Assembly: GCA_025765595.1 (NCBI GenBank)
Contig: JAIVFH010000010.1
Span: 1-64,000, forward strand
From: Obelidium mucronatum
Taxonomy: Eukaryota > Chytridiomycota > Chytridiomycetes > Chytridiales > Chytriomycetaceae
DNA: 64,000 nt
Direction: 5' to 3'
Shown here: piece after piece, positions 23,101 through 33,701 of the stretch
Position numbering within the stretch: position 1 is the stretch's first letter
Layout: the number at the start of each line of letters is the position of its first letter
Notes under the pieces: model-generated
What the model was told of the DNA's origin: nothing
What the model saw: the letters and a program-made list of their open reading frames with translations, nothing else
Database searches by the model: none
Program-made: the position numbers and the translations under genes

Positions 23101-23720
23101 TCTTGATTACAGCAGGACGGAATGTTCCCAGTCTATATAAAAAGAAGTATGACCAATTGTGGAGATAGCATATGGAGATGAACTTACGTATTCGAGTCAA
23201 TGCTGGTGGTGTAAGTAGCAGGCAACCCGGCATCAGTGGAGCCAATGGATGTCGCTGGAAATGCAGAAAAGACTCCACTAGCTTCGGCTCCACCTGTGTA
23301 GCTGGACGCTAACCCAAGGTATGGAGCGTCATTCAACGACACCAAGCGGACATCATTGGCATTCTGGTAGGCGTAGAGAGAGTCCCACTGAGCCGCATTG
23401 AACGTTATGGCTCCGGCTCCAAGAACAATCATAGAGAAGTTGGCAACAGTGCCGGCATAGAGAGGAAGAGTCGCAAATGCAAGACTCTCGGCAGTGGAGT
23501 AAGCAATATATGGAACCTTGTAAGCTTTGAGCGTTTCAATGGCAGCAGCCCCAGACGGTTCAGTGCTGCCTGATAGCGTGAGTTCAGACACAGTATGAGT
23601 GTCCAATCAATGAGAGTCCAATCAAAACTTACAAAGCACAATCGCCTGGTTCACAGGAGCAGCCATAGATGCTGCCAAGAGCGTTGACAGGACGAGAATG
23701 ACTGATTTAGCCACTGTCAT
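20118..23720 (-). CDS. Secreted CE18-type polysaccharide deacetylase with chitin-binding modules, copy 2
   Basis: Exons: 23632-23720, 23188-23569, 22653-23132, 21920-22592, 20118-21856. It has the same architecture as copy 1: signal peptide (MTVAKSVILVLSTLLAAS), CE18/CBM87-like core with QIDD and HTFTHE, Thr-rich linker, two CBM5/12-like modules (one reading CAAAWNSKIPYQG) and a Cys tail ending GIWGTC. Relative to copy 1 it carries extra single bases at about 23050, 21917, 21819, 20744, 20722 and 20616, plus an in-frame 3-base gain near 21061-21082. As written it is not translatable end to end. The core and even the introns are nearly identical to copy 1, whereas the signal peptide, the CBM region and the promoter have diverged. 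It may be a functional gene with assembly errors or a recent pseudogene. Confidence 0.7.
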
Positions 23721-24210
23721 GCTTTGAATTCTTCGGTTTGGCGTTGAGATTAGAGCCAGAAGCCAAATTGAAATTTATATGTGTTGTGATGCACAAGCCC
23801 ATTTTAATCGCCGCTACTTTTGCCTTTGAGACGCATCAGAGCACGCACAAGAGTGACGTATCGCTCACTGTGTCTCAGCGCCAGATGAATAGTAGGATTG
23901 AATCTTTTCCCTTTAATGCTATATGCATACTTGAAAACCGTCTTCTGGGTTGCTGTGGCTGTGACTCAGAACGCGATTTCGAATAAGCAACTCAAATTAT
24001 GCAATTACTTGCAGAGTCGTGGAACTGTGATGTAATCAAGTTCGATCTGAACATGGCATTCAAAAAAATTCGGTACCATTGATGTCATGACGCTAATGAC
24101 ATTTTTATTGACTCAGTTGCGAAAACTGGACAAACTGGAGTCCTGGAATGCTATATGCGTTGATGCCTTCCAATTCTGTTATAACGCATGCAAACAATTT
24201 CGCGTAATTA
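23721..24210. promoter_or_regulatory. Divergent intergenic region, deacetylase copy 2 / P450
   Basis: No gene is recognised. The region separates the divergent starts of the secreted deacetylase and the P450 and should carry both promoters. No TATA box is obvious close to either start. Confidence 0.4.
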
Positions 24211-25591
24211 ATGGGGAGTCCTTCGCCACTCACTCTTGCCACTTCAGCTCTAGTTGTTTGGTGCGTCTACGAGACTGTGCGTGTTCGAATGCCTCGCCAG
24301 TCTCCAGGCGACTTTCCTACAATGCCTGGCTGGCCACTGCTGGGGAACCTTCTGGACTTATTTGACCCTACCTTCCCAGAGCGACTCCACAAATATGAGT
24401 CTCCAGTGCGGATCAAAGCCCCAATCTTTCCAAAGGATGCCATTGCCTTCGATGAGCCGGCTGTGATCAAAGCCTTCATGCTGCAGTCCCCAACCGTCTT
24501 TGCCTTCTCGAGTCTCTTAATTCCAAAAGAAGCAATGGTTGTCAGCAGTGGCCGATTTCATCGCCGCTTGCATATGATCAGTGGCCAGGCTCTCTCAAAG
24601 AACAGTGTCAATGCGCACGTTGCTGGCGTCAGTGCTCTTGCTGATCGCGCCCTCGAAGAACTTTGTGTTGCATCCGAGTCAGGAGAAGTGGATCCTGTGC
24701 CTTTCCTCCAAAAATACGCATTCGATGTTGTGTGTGAATTCATGGCGGGGTCGGTTCCTGAGGAGTGCCTCATGCTGCAAGGACTCTTTCCCTGAGTTTA
24801 GGACTTGGATTGTTGGACTGGATGTGGCGCGATTACCTGCTTTTCTGTGGGGAGATGCCGTCGCCAAAGCTTTAAAAGCCCAAGTAGTTATCGAGCAGAC
24901 GTGTCTCGATGTTGTTCGTTTGCGAAAGGCAAACAATCAATTGAGCAGCAGCGATGGTTTGGCGCTCTTTCTGAAGGCGAACGCTGTCGAGGCCGAATCG
25001 TTCTCTGACGAAGAAGTCTCTGTGAATATTTTTGGTCTTATGGCGGGCGGATTCCATACTGTATCGCAAACTCTTGGTTCGATTGTTCACTGCCTGCTGC
25101 ATGAAGTTGGGCAAAGTGATTTAGATCGGGTGAAGGCTGATATTCAAGCTGCAAATACTGATGAGGAGATGGCATCAATCGAGTCCTTAAATGCCCTCAT
25201 CAAGGAATCGATGAGGGTCTTCCCCATGTCCCATTGGATTCCAAGACTTGCATTGGAAGATTTCATCTTGAAAGGCGTGGTCGTACCAAAAGGAACAATT
25301 TTGATCCCCGTCAGACACAGAGGCCACCTTCGTGAAAATGCCCAAGAGTTTCAAATCTCGCGATTTATGGGCGCGGATTCTTATGATAAAGTTTCACCAT
25401 TGGAATTTCTTCCATTTGGATATGGTGAACGTTCATGTCCAGGAATGCATGTTGCTCGTTTAGAGATGGCGTTACTCGTTGGCAAACTTGTTGGTGGAAA
25501 ATATGTCTTACATCCTGGAAGGGACAAGACTGTATTTTCCTTCTTTCCGTTTCATACGGCACGTCCATCGATTCGCCTGGAGCGATTTTGA
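24211..25591 (+). CDS. Cytochrome P450 (one frameshift)
   Basis: Starts at the ATG at 24211 with a short hydrophobic N-terminal anchor (PLTLATSALVVWCVYETV) and a proline hinge (PTMPGWPLLGNL). It ends TAG/TGA-free until 25591; about 459 residues once the frame is joined. The heme-binding loop FGYGERSCPG and the K-helix ExxR (KESMR) are present. The I-helix reads MAGGFHTVSQ, with His where most P450s have Asp/Glu before the conserved Thr. The frame shifts by one base at about 24786-24792 (CTCTTTCCC, where CTCTTCCC would keep frame), probably a homopolymer insertion. Typically a membrane-bound monooxygenase. The layout suggests a CYP7/CYP8- or CYP51-like relation, but I cannot place the family. 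Substrate unknown. Confidence 0.82.
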
Positions 25592-25650
25592 TTTTTTTTT
25601 TTTTTCCAGTATATTTTTGTGTGTATAAAACCATCAGTTAAAAATCAGTA

Positions 25651-26523
25651 TCACAATAGTTTTTGTATTTCAATAGAACATTCATAATGAGGCATATGCC
25701 TGACTCCATGCAATAGCAAAAACCTTTTGTCTGTCGCGTCAAGAGACTTGAACCAAGTTTCAACGAACGTTACTGGTGAAACCACATCCTCCGCTCCATG
25801 CACCACAACTACAGGTACCTCCAACTTCGTTACATTAAGTTTAAATTCAGCCATAGCTGGCAGCATCAGGTTTTGAACTCGACTCATATTTTGCAAGGAC
25901 GACAGCATTCCAAACAACCCATATGTCCAAAACAGCCCAGTCACGGTCGACCAAAGAGAAGAATACCAAGTCAGTCCAGTTTGCATGACGCCAAGTCGAA
26001 TCAGCCATTCCGCGCGTAGCTGAAACCCGTTCGATGTCAACACGGGACTTGGTCCCATCTTCACAACTGCCGCTGCCAATGCAGGATTTGAGCTCGACTC
26101 GTCTTTCAAGTACTTGTGGATGAATTCGTCATTTCCTGCGAAATCGATATCTGTTGCGAGAGCAAGGACTTGATGAATACCAATTGGGCATTGAGCTGCT
26201 GCAGTGAGGACGCAAGTCGAACCAATTGAAACACCAATGACTGTGACGTGAGACTCAAACGTCTCATGTGCCCATGCAATAATTTCCAAGACATCAGAGG
26301 TCATTAGCTCGAAAGATACAGGGGTGGTGGATTTTGATGTCCCACAACCGCGCCATTCAGGAAGTATCAATATGTCGCTTTCAGACGTGAGACCCAATGC
26401 GGTTTGGATTTTCTTAGCTTCATGGTGGATTGGGAAACCTGGTCCTGGTCCAAAAAACACGACTGGGCGTTTAGATGCTTTCTGATGTGGGACCGAGGAA
26501 CAGAACGGATAATGGCACGCCAT
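25651..26523 (-). CDS. Alpha/beta hydrolase (peptidase S33-like)
   Basis: Intronless, 290 residues, ATG at 26521-26523. The oxyanion-hole region FFGPGPGFPIHHEA is followed by LPEWRGCGTSKS, the nucleophile elbow GVSIGST (Ser), an acidic residue in VVVHGAEDVVSP and a His in LHGVRHMPHYE. These make a complete catalytic triad in the right order. The layout is that of prolyl-iminopeptidase/S33-type or related hydrolases. There is no signal peptide, so it is probably cytosolic. The substrate is unknown. It is convergent with the P450 and divergent from the first PH-domain gene. Confidence 0.78.
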   Translation of the reverse strand: MACHYPFCSSVPHQKASKRPVVFFGPGPGFPIHHEAKKIQTALGLTSESDILILPEWRGCGTSKSTTPVSFELMTSDVLEIIAWAHETFESHVTVIGVSIGSTCVLTAAAQCPIGIHQVLALATDIDFAGNDEFIHKYLKDESSSNPALAAAVVKMGPSPVLTSNGFQLRAEWLIRLGVMQTGLTWYSSLWSTVTGLFWTYGLFGMLSSLQNMSRVQNLMLPAMAEFKLNVTKLEVPVVVVHGAEDVVSPVTFVETWFKSLDATDKRFLLLHGVRHMPHYECSIEIQKLL

Positions 26524-26878
26524 CTTTTGCAGTAAGTTTTAAAGAGGTCATTTGGCTGGCGCTGCAGTTGAATTGTGATGTGTCCTTTTTATCATTTTGT
26601 GCAGTTTCAAATGGTTCGAGAAATGGCTTACGTTTCGTCACATCTTCAAACGTGGGACCAAATTAGAAGGACGTCAATTTTCCACAAAGAACACGCTTTA
26701 CTTTTTGCAGACGCTGGTGCATTATATAGGGCAATACGCTCCTGGCAAATCTAAATGGTTCGACAACTCGAACATCACTCCATCAATTGAAATTTATCTT
26801 GCTGCATGCGAATTCATAAATATCCAACCTTACCGTAGAATTGAACGGTTTCTGAGGGTTTCGCAAAAACAGTCAAAA
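26524..26878. promoter_or_regulatory. Divergent intergenic region, hydrolase / first PH gene
   Basis: No gene is recognised. An ORF running through 26597-26878 is only the open extension upstream of the PH gene ATG. Promoters for both genes are expected here; TATATAG at about 26724 is a candidate. Confidence 0.35.
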
Positions 26879-28072
26879 ATGGATCCATTTGAGGCTGAAT
26901 CACCCTGCCTCTCGCGAATTAACAGCGTATCGTCGATCAAAAGCAATGGATCTTGTACTTCAAAACTGGAGGAGTTGATGGCAGCGATCACCAGTGAAAT
27001 AGGTTGGTCACCCTTCATATATCTACTTGGAGCTACTTGGACCCTTGGTCATATATACTGAAGAAAAACCAACAACCCTGCCCACTGATGTCCTATAAAC
27101 AAAACAGAACAAAACTTTGAAGTTGCAGATCTCATTGTTGCGTCTAATAGCGTGGAGTCTCAAATATCACTGCAGCACTGTACCCTTGGAGTTCTCAAGA
27201 TGTCACAACCTGTGTAACTATCGATTCATCTTATCATCTGTCTTTTATACAATTTCAATCTAACTCTTGAAGATACCAGAATGTCGGGCCTGCTGCAAAA
27301 ACATTCCAAGTCCGCCAAACTCCCATCCCCAACCAACCCCAAATTAGAAGATCCTAAATTCAAGGAACGATTCTTTATTCTCACGCACGACGGGAAATTA
27401 TTTCTCTTTACGCCCACAGCCATAGACAGTTCAACACCACTCTCTTATCTGATCCTCATCGCATCCACAAACAATGGCGACGTGACAAGCTCAACTGATG
27501 CATCCGTGTTCAAAGTCTGGGGAAATAATATCCATCCCGAGTCTGGAGCTCTTCAAAAGCATTCATGGATCTTGAAGAGTGAGAATGAAGAAACTACTTT
27601 GGATTGGATTGATGGAATAAACCGTGTCGCTTCTTGCGCACAAGAAGAACTATTGGTGAAACTCGAGCGTCGTTTTTCTACCTCTCGCAGCGGACGGGGA
27701 TCGCGTTTAAGTGTGGAGCAAGCTTCCATGCATCGACGAAGTGTCTCGTTGATGGGAAGGCGAGAGAAACGAGAGCGACCGGTGACGGCTTCCGGGCTCG
27801 AAGCCCCTGTTATGGCTCGAGATAGTGACTCGGCCCATATGTTTTACGGACGGGCAAGGAGTATTGATGGGTTAAATCACGGCTTACGAACGACGGCAAA
27901 GTCTGTGGTTGTTGACCAAAGTGCGAAGGCTTGCCCGGCAGCTTCCCCTCCAGTTACTCCCTCGATACTCAGCGCTGCGTCGGGAAGCAGCAAGAGCACG
28001 AATGTGGGATATCTCAAGCCTGCGCAGAAAAAGACTGAGTGGTTCAAGTGGCTTGTGAAGCCGCCGCGTTGA
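26879..28072 (+). CDS. PH-domain protein, array member 1
   Basis: Exons 26879-27002, 27129-27213 and 27280-28072; 333 residues with all junctions in phase. The N-terminus is a short leader plus a helix (SKLEELMAAITSEI). The third exon opens with a PH-like fold: MSGLLQKHSK, FKERFFILTHDGKLFLF and a closing helix with the invariant Trp (ETTLDWIDGINRV). A basic Ser/Arg-rich tail follows (RRFSTSRSGRGSRL, RRSVSLMGRREKRER), ending KKTEWFKWLVKPPR. PH domains bind phosphoinositides or proteins, so a membrane-peripheral adaptor is likely. It is the best-preserved member of a five-gene direct array with a shared exon plan. Confidence 0.72.
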
Positions 28073-28167
28073 AAATTTCCTTTCCTTCTTTGACTCTTTG
28101 CTTGTACATAAAAAAAGTCCTCTTCTTTTAAGATTAAAAAATTGATCGAAAGAACGGCAAGTCCCGA

Positions 28168-29146
28168 ATGAGCTTCAAGTTAGACATTCTGCCAGGGCCG
28201 CTGGATATCCAATCTAGCTTCTCAATACACGGCAGTATAGCCATAGAGGCTCCAATGTAGGTTGCATATATACCCGTGGCTGCACTAACCAATTGACCCA
28301 ATCACAAACTTGCTCATCCCACACACACAATGACAACGAACACCAAACAGCGTCTCAGGAGTTTTACTGAAAGGAAGTCGGGCAAGTACTCGATCGAAGG
28401 CAATCACTTGGACTCGGCGGCTGGTTGTTTTGTCCCGCAACGATAAGGGACAAGCCACGTTATATCTCCATCCTGCTGCCGCTGTGGCATCATCAATACT
28501 ACCAAAACCAATCGACCACATCAATGCATTCAATTGCTTTGGATACTTTAGCTCTACTTACAATGCCTTTGTCCTGGAAGTACTCGGGACTCGCTCGCAG
28601 TCAGAAAATCACCAACATAATTCAGCCAAATGGACACTCAAGTGCGCCAGCCAAGAAGAAATGGATTGTTGGATCGCGTCGATAAAACAGCAGCAGCCTA
28701 TTGCTACGTTGGTTTCTGGACGGTTGCAGTGCCGCACACCTGATCAATTGGACGATTTTGAAGAGGATAGATTGTCCATCGAGTCAACGTCAAACTTGTT
28801 TTCAGCCGCGGGATCTTCCAACTCAAGTACAAACCCAAGCCAAAAGTTTCTTGAGAATTTGGATGCTGTTTTTGGAGCAGCCCTTCCTGTTGAAGTAGTA
28901 GGTGTTGAGGAACTGTCACCAGGAACTAGACAAAGGAGCACTTCTATGGGGGTGAAAGACGGCAGCAAAAAAGGGCTGTTGAATCGTTCGTGGTCTCTAA
29001 AGCTTCCAAGTGAGCTTTCAAAGCAGAATACTGCAGAATCTGCGGACAGTTTTCATCGAGAAAAGGATCGCAGCTTTCTAATTTATTTTCGAGTGGTTAA
29101 GAAGGAAAAGGAAACATTTGTACATATTATCTTAATATCTATTTAA
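28168..29146 (+). CDS. PH-domain protein, array member 2
   Basis: Exons 28168-28256 and 28351-29146; 294 residues. Exon 1 is a short leader ending in Ala-Pro. The intron sits at the same place as in member 1, just before the PH start (VSGVLLKGSRAS). Then come TWTRRLVVLSRNDKGQATLY, WTLKCASQEEMDCWIASI (closing helix Trp) and a Ser-rich tail with LLNRSWSLKLPSEL. It lacks the first leader exon of member 1. The C-terminus to the stop at 29144-29146 (KKEKETFVHIILISI) looks unlike the other members and could be read-through after a small change. Confidence 0.6.
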
Positions 29147-29186
29147 GTTAGGTTTTAGTCAAAGGAGCTTTGGGAAAAAAAATTAG

Positions 29187-30285
29187 ATGCAGTCGCCCAA
29201 CGCAAGCAAGTTTGACGATCTCCTGTATTCGCTTTCGAACGATCTCGTGAATTTACAAGCAGACGAGTCTCTTGGAGCGCTACGAGATGCGAAGCCGCTG
29301 TGAGTATAGGTCCAATGCCACATGACCAATAACTGACAAAAACCTCGCTTTGCTGGACAATCAAACCATTCAAATAGAGTTTCCGGAACAATGATGAAAA
29401 TGAGTAGATCGTACTCCAACACACTCGCACCGAGCTGGAAACGGAGAGTCGTCGTCATATCCCGCAATGCCAGGATCTACCTGTTCAGACCCAGCGCAAC
29501 AACATCCTCTGCACCAATTGGCATTCTATCTCTTCTATTCTGCTCTGGATCCTTCAAAGAAACATACAATGCGCATACCCTTGAAGTCGTTGGATCAAAC
29601 CCAAACAACATTACCCAAACCCACAAATGGACATTTAAATGCAACGATTTAGAAACCATGCTTATTTGGATGGAATCGATAAAAGCAATCACGGATCCAT
29701 CAAAACAAGAAGAAGCCAAAAACCTTCCCGAAATCAAACTCTCGGATGTGTTATCCCGCCACAACTCCAACACGTCTTCCAAGAATTCTCGATTCAAGGA
29801 AACAGGGTTCTCTCAGCGTCGGTCTATTGCAATTGATATTCTCCAGTCACAGCAGTTGCTTGAAGTTTCGTCGGATGAATCTACATCCAATTTAGGAAAC
29901 GGCGCTTTCGAAATCTTCTTTGAATTTGGCTTTTGTGGAGCCTGTGGTTGCTCGATCATCTTCGAATACAGGGCGGCTCAAGTCTAGTTTGGCGAGGAGG
30001 CCGACATCTGGGAATATTTCGTTTGTCGAATCTCCTGTCGTTATTGGCGAGCAGAATGAATCTGATGAGAGAGCCGAGAATGCCAACTTAAGTATTCTGC
30101 AGAGGAGTCTTTCGATGGGTGGGGACGTGAGGCGCAAACTGTCATCGTTACTGAAGCGAAGCGGATCCTTAAAAGACAGCGACAAGAGGGATTCAAAGCA
30201 AATCACGGTCGAACAGGCGGATGATGGCGCCAACGCGAAGGTCTTGGTTTCCTTCCCTTTTCCAAAAGAAAGAAAGGGAGAATAA
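29187..30285 (+). CDS. PH-domain protein, array member 3 (one frameshift)
   Basis: Exon 1 29187-29299 (MQSPNASKFDDLLYSLSNDL, then a linker ending AKPL). Exon 2 from 29378 begins VSGTMMKMSRSYSNT and continues SWKRRVVVISRNARIYLF, with closing helix ETMLIWMESIKAI. The frame is lost at about 29895-29905. The next frame carries a plausible tail (LNLAFVEPVVARSSS, then GDVRRKLSSLLKRSGSLK) to the stop at 30285, similar to the other members' basic C-termini. Without the shift the protein would end at 29987 in a sequence with no resemblance. A 1-nt indel in GGAAACGG is the simplest explanation. Confidence 0.58.
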
Positions 30286-30499
30286 AGGAGCATCCATATA
30301 AATACAAAACGCCAAACGCTACTCACAAGAAAAAGTTCATCCCACTTTACTAAAATTAGATTGTTCATCTCATTCATTCAAGTGTCTTTTTTTTGGTTGT
30401 AGGGGCCACCTCGTTTATAAAATTTCATCTCAAAAGTTCCTCTGTGTGGGCTTGGAGTTAATAATTCTCTGGCTTCAAAAAAAGAAAAGGTTCTTCAAA

Positions 30500-32000
30500 A
30501 TGAACGCCAACCAAAACGCAACGTCTTGCTCAAATGTTATCCAAGGGATGATTGACAATTTGACTGCTGAACTAGGTATGTACAGGCGATAAACTGATGA
30601 AGGGATTCTCTCAAACTCTTTGCACTTTAGAGAATTTGGATATCAAAACAGCACAGCAAAAGCTTCATCCATCATTTCATGCTCCTGTACAAGAACAGTT
30701 ATACCAATCAATTAATTTCGAGCGGCTGCAGGAGGACTATCCACCGTGAGTGTTCAAGAATTATGATGGTTTTGAGTTTGACAGGTTATTTAACTTTTTT
30801 TTTTGTAGAATGATGGGCCCTCTCAAGAAGCTCGGCAAATCATCCAACGTTTGGAAAACCCGCTTCTTTGTTCTCACTGATAATTCCCAACTATTTGTCT
30901 TCAAAGAGGGAGGGAACGGCCTGGAATCCAAACCCAGATTCCAAGCCCACCTCGCTCCTGCCAGTTAAATCATGCACTGGATTCTATGATAACTTGATGA
31001 GAACTTGGATTCTTCAAGTCGCTGGACAAGGGTATCGACTGTCAATGGGGCAGTTCAGAGTAAAACATGGACTTTGCAGTGTTCAACGGCAGATGAGCTC
31101 CTTCTATGGTTGGACGCAATCAACACGATTATAACTATCCACACCGAGGAAACAGTCATGCGATCGCTTCGATCGAGCGAGTCTCCAGTCCTCAAGCCCG
31201 CATTCCCAAGTCTCCTTTGACGAGTGTACGTTGCTCACAGACAAGAACTATTGCTCCTCAAGAGCAAGTAGTAGTGGAACTAGATCCTCAATATGCAGCA
31301 TACACGTTCCCAAGACGTCCTAGCCACGCATCGTCAAATGATTCCTCTCGCCGGCCGAGTACCTTGAATATCCCACACCCAGGGAACTACCACAACATCA
31401 GCAATTCAAGAAGACCGAGCACTTCATCTCCTTCTTCCGCTTCAATTCTTTCCACCTCGTCTATGCTTCCCGATGACAAGTTAAAAACATGTCCATATCT
31501 AATCGGTGGCAAACAAAACTATGATTCCCAGCCTCTCTACAACACCACTACACGACGACGACCCAGTATCGTTCCATCAATGGCATCAACGAGTTCATCT
31601 CTTGGGACCGGAAAGCATCTGTAGATTCCATCACGTCGATCCCACCAGTCTTGCTCAACACGCCAATGTCCCCGGACACTGGGGTTCCACCACCGAGTTC
31701 ACCAACGAGTTCAGTGAATCAAGAGAGTCATCAGTTTTGTTACTGCGGCTGCTGATGCTGCAGCTGATGTGATGAATCGTCGAACGCTTTCGAGTATCCC
31801 GAACCGGCAGTCAAGTCGTCCTGTTGGGGAAGGACCTGGAGTATTCCAAGGAACAAGTAAAGAGGACTACGATACAGAGATCCTCGGCGCTCATGACGCT
31901 GCATTCAGCGTTGGAGAGCCGTCGACCGAAAAGTGTGGATTTGAAGCGATCGCTTTCGAAACGTGGGTTGGATAAGTTGGGGAAATTGTTCAAAAAGTAA
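30500..32000 (+). pseudogene. PH-domain protein, array member 4, several frame breaks
   Basis: Exon 1 starts at the ATG at 30500 (MNANQNATSCSNVIQGMIDN, then LTAEL). Exon 2 from about 30632 (ENLDIKTAQQKLHPSFHAP) ends in DYPP, and the PH exon begins MMGPLKKLGKSSNVWKTRFF at about 30811. From about 30945 on, family-like pieces occur in successive different frames: WILQVAGQGYRLS, TWTLQCSTADELLLWLDAIN, a Ser/Pro-rich tail, and a final SVDLKRSLSKRGLDKLGKLF with stop at 31998-32000. At least four single-base shifts are needed. The gene is either decayed or poorly sequenced; the preserved C-terminal basic helix argues for recent function. Confidence 0.55.
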
Positions 32001-32111
32001 TACGGCTGTATCCATAGTAATAATAAATAAAAAAGGAATGTGTATGTGTGTTCATTTTCTTAAATGTTCCTGTGTCTGTTCCTTTTTTTTCTTTGGTCAC
32101 TTGTGGAATTT

Positions 32112-32143
<32 letters not shown>

Positions 32144-32334
32144 ACACACACAAAAAAAACAGACGTACCGGAGCAAATATACATCATATATTTCTTAACT
32201 CTTCTGAATTGAATCATAATAAAAGCAATCGAGTACTAATACTTTTATTAAAACATACAACTGGAAATTACTTTTTCAAGGGGGGGAATTACAACGACAT
32301 TCTCATTAACAAGGAAACTCCAAAAGAAAAAGTA
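32001..32334. repeat. Intergenic spacer with a long A-tract and CA/AC run
   Basis: Between PH members 4 and 5 lies an uninterrupted A-tract of about 31 bases at about 32112-32142, followed by ACACACACAC and another A-run. No gene is seen. It is not flanked by intronless coding sequence, so it is not the tail of a processed pseudogene. Confidence 0.6.
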
Positions 32335-33701
32335 ATGCCAGAAACCACATCAGTGCCACATTCAGAGTTTCAACCGGCACCCCTGGCGCCGCGACCGTTG
32401 TCGATCACCAGCGCAAACAGCGTCGTCAATGCTGCTTCGAAACGCATATCTCAGAGCGCCGAAGCCCTCGACTCACTTCTATCGACATTGACAATCGAAT
32501 TGGGTAAGTGTTCCACTCTCCTTTTTTTATATTATATACACACAAACTATACGCAAAACTGGTACTGGAGATGTCAACTGTCAAGAAATCTGACAAACCA
32601 TTGCAAACAGAAAAGATTGAAGACGCCCAACAACAACAACGAAACGAATATGAACCCATAGATCCATACTTGATGGTTTCGTATGCTGAAGCTCTCGATA
32701 TATCATTGTAAGACGAAAAAAAAGGTTTACCTTCACGTACTAAAAACTAACATAAAAAAAACCACCCTTTCAATTTCTTATTACACAGTAAAACCTCCAC
32801 CACCCTCAAAAAACTAAACTCAATCTCAGACACTTGGAAACCATGCACACTAATCTTCCTGAACCCATCATCATCATCGTCATCAACATCAACAACAACC
32901 TCAACAACGTCATTCCCTGATTTCCAAAAACAACCAACACTGCTCCACTTCAAATCCGCACACCCGCTCCAAAACTCGCATCCCACCGCGAGTCTGCAGA
33001 TCCAAAGTTTCAGTGTGTTGTTTCATTCGCGGTATGCGTGTTGGGTGTTGAGGGTTGTTGGGAGTGGAGTTTGTTCGGATGGTGCTGTGCATAAGAAGGT
33101 GTGGACTTTTAAGGTTGGTGGTGGTGGTGGTGGTTGAAGGAAAGCGGTGGTGATGAAGGGGTTTTGAAGGGGTGGTTGGATTCATTGAATTCTGCAAAGA
33201 GTGCGGCGGCTGTGGGGACTGGTGTAAAGTATGTAAAGGGGAGATCATCAGGTTGTTGAGGAAGAAGCTACTGTTTCTGCGGTGGATAAAGTTCATGTTT
33301 TGGGGTCTCTTGTGGAGGAAGAGGAGGAGGAAGGAGAAGATACTGAGAAGGAAGAAGAAGGACACGTTGAAGAAGAGATGACATTCGTGGCGGAAGAGCC
33401 GCGAAGAGGGAGGGAAAGAACTATAACAGCACCAGCTGTGCTGCTGCTGCAGAATCGACGGTTCCCTGAACTGGTCCCAACAACTTCGACGCGACGGTGG
33501 TCTTCCTTGACAAGATCGAGCTCGTTAAGCAGAGGAACGTCCATCACGTCAAGTCCCAATGTTTCTCCCTCACAGCAATTCTTGGAAACAGAAGCACCGT
33601 ATCAGCAAGTACAACACTCGCGAAACCCGCTTGAAGTGATTCCCAAACGTCGGTCGAGTCTTTATGTTGCCGAGTATTTGAAGCGTGGTTTCACACCTTA
33701 G
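32335..33701 (+). pseudogene. PH-domain protein, array member 5, frame breaks
   Basis: Exon 1 32335-32503 (leader, then SAEALDSLLSTLTIEL), exon 2 32611-32707 (EKIEDAQQQQRNEYEP, ending ALDIS) and a PH exon from about 32789. The latter starts KTSTTLKKLNSISDTWKPCT, has a Ser/Thr insertion from AC-rich codons, then CWVLRVVGSGV and KKVWTFKV. A shift inside a GGT repeat (about 33120-33136) is needed to reach the closing helix (LKGWLDSLNSAKS). A second near 33245-33275 reaches a Glu-rich tail and the basic end RRSSLYVAEYLKRGF. The intron positions match the other four members. Either degenerate or affected by indel errors in low-complexity DNA. Confidence 0.52.

Noticed and set aside
32112..32142. 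Poly-A tail of a processed pseudogene or SINE
   Set aside because: The A-tract follows an intron-containing gene's 3' flank, has no flanking target duplication, and is followed by an AC microsatellite.
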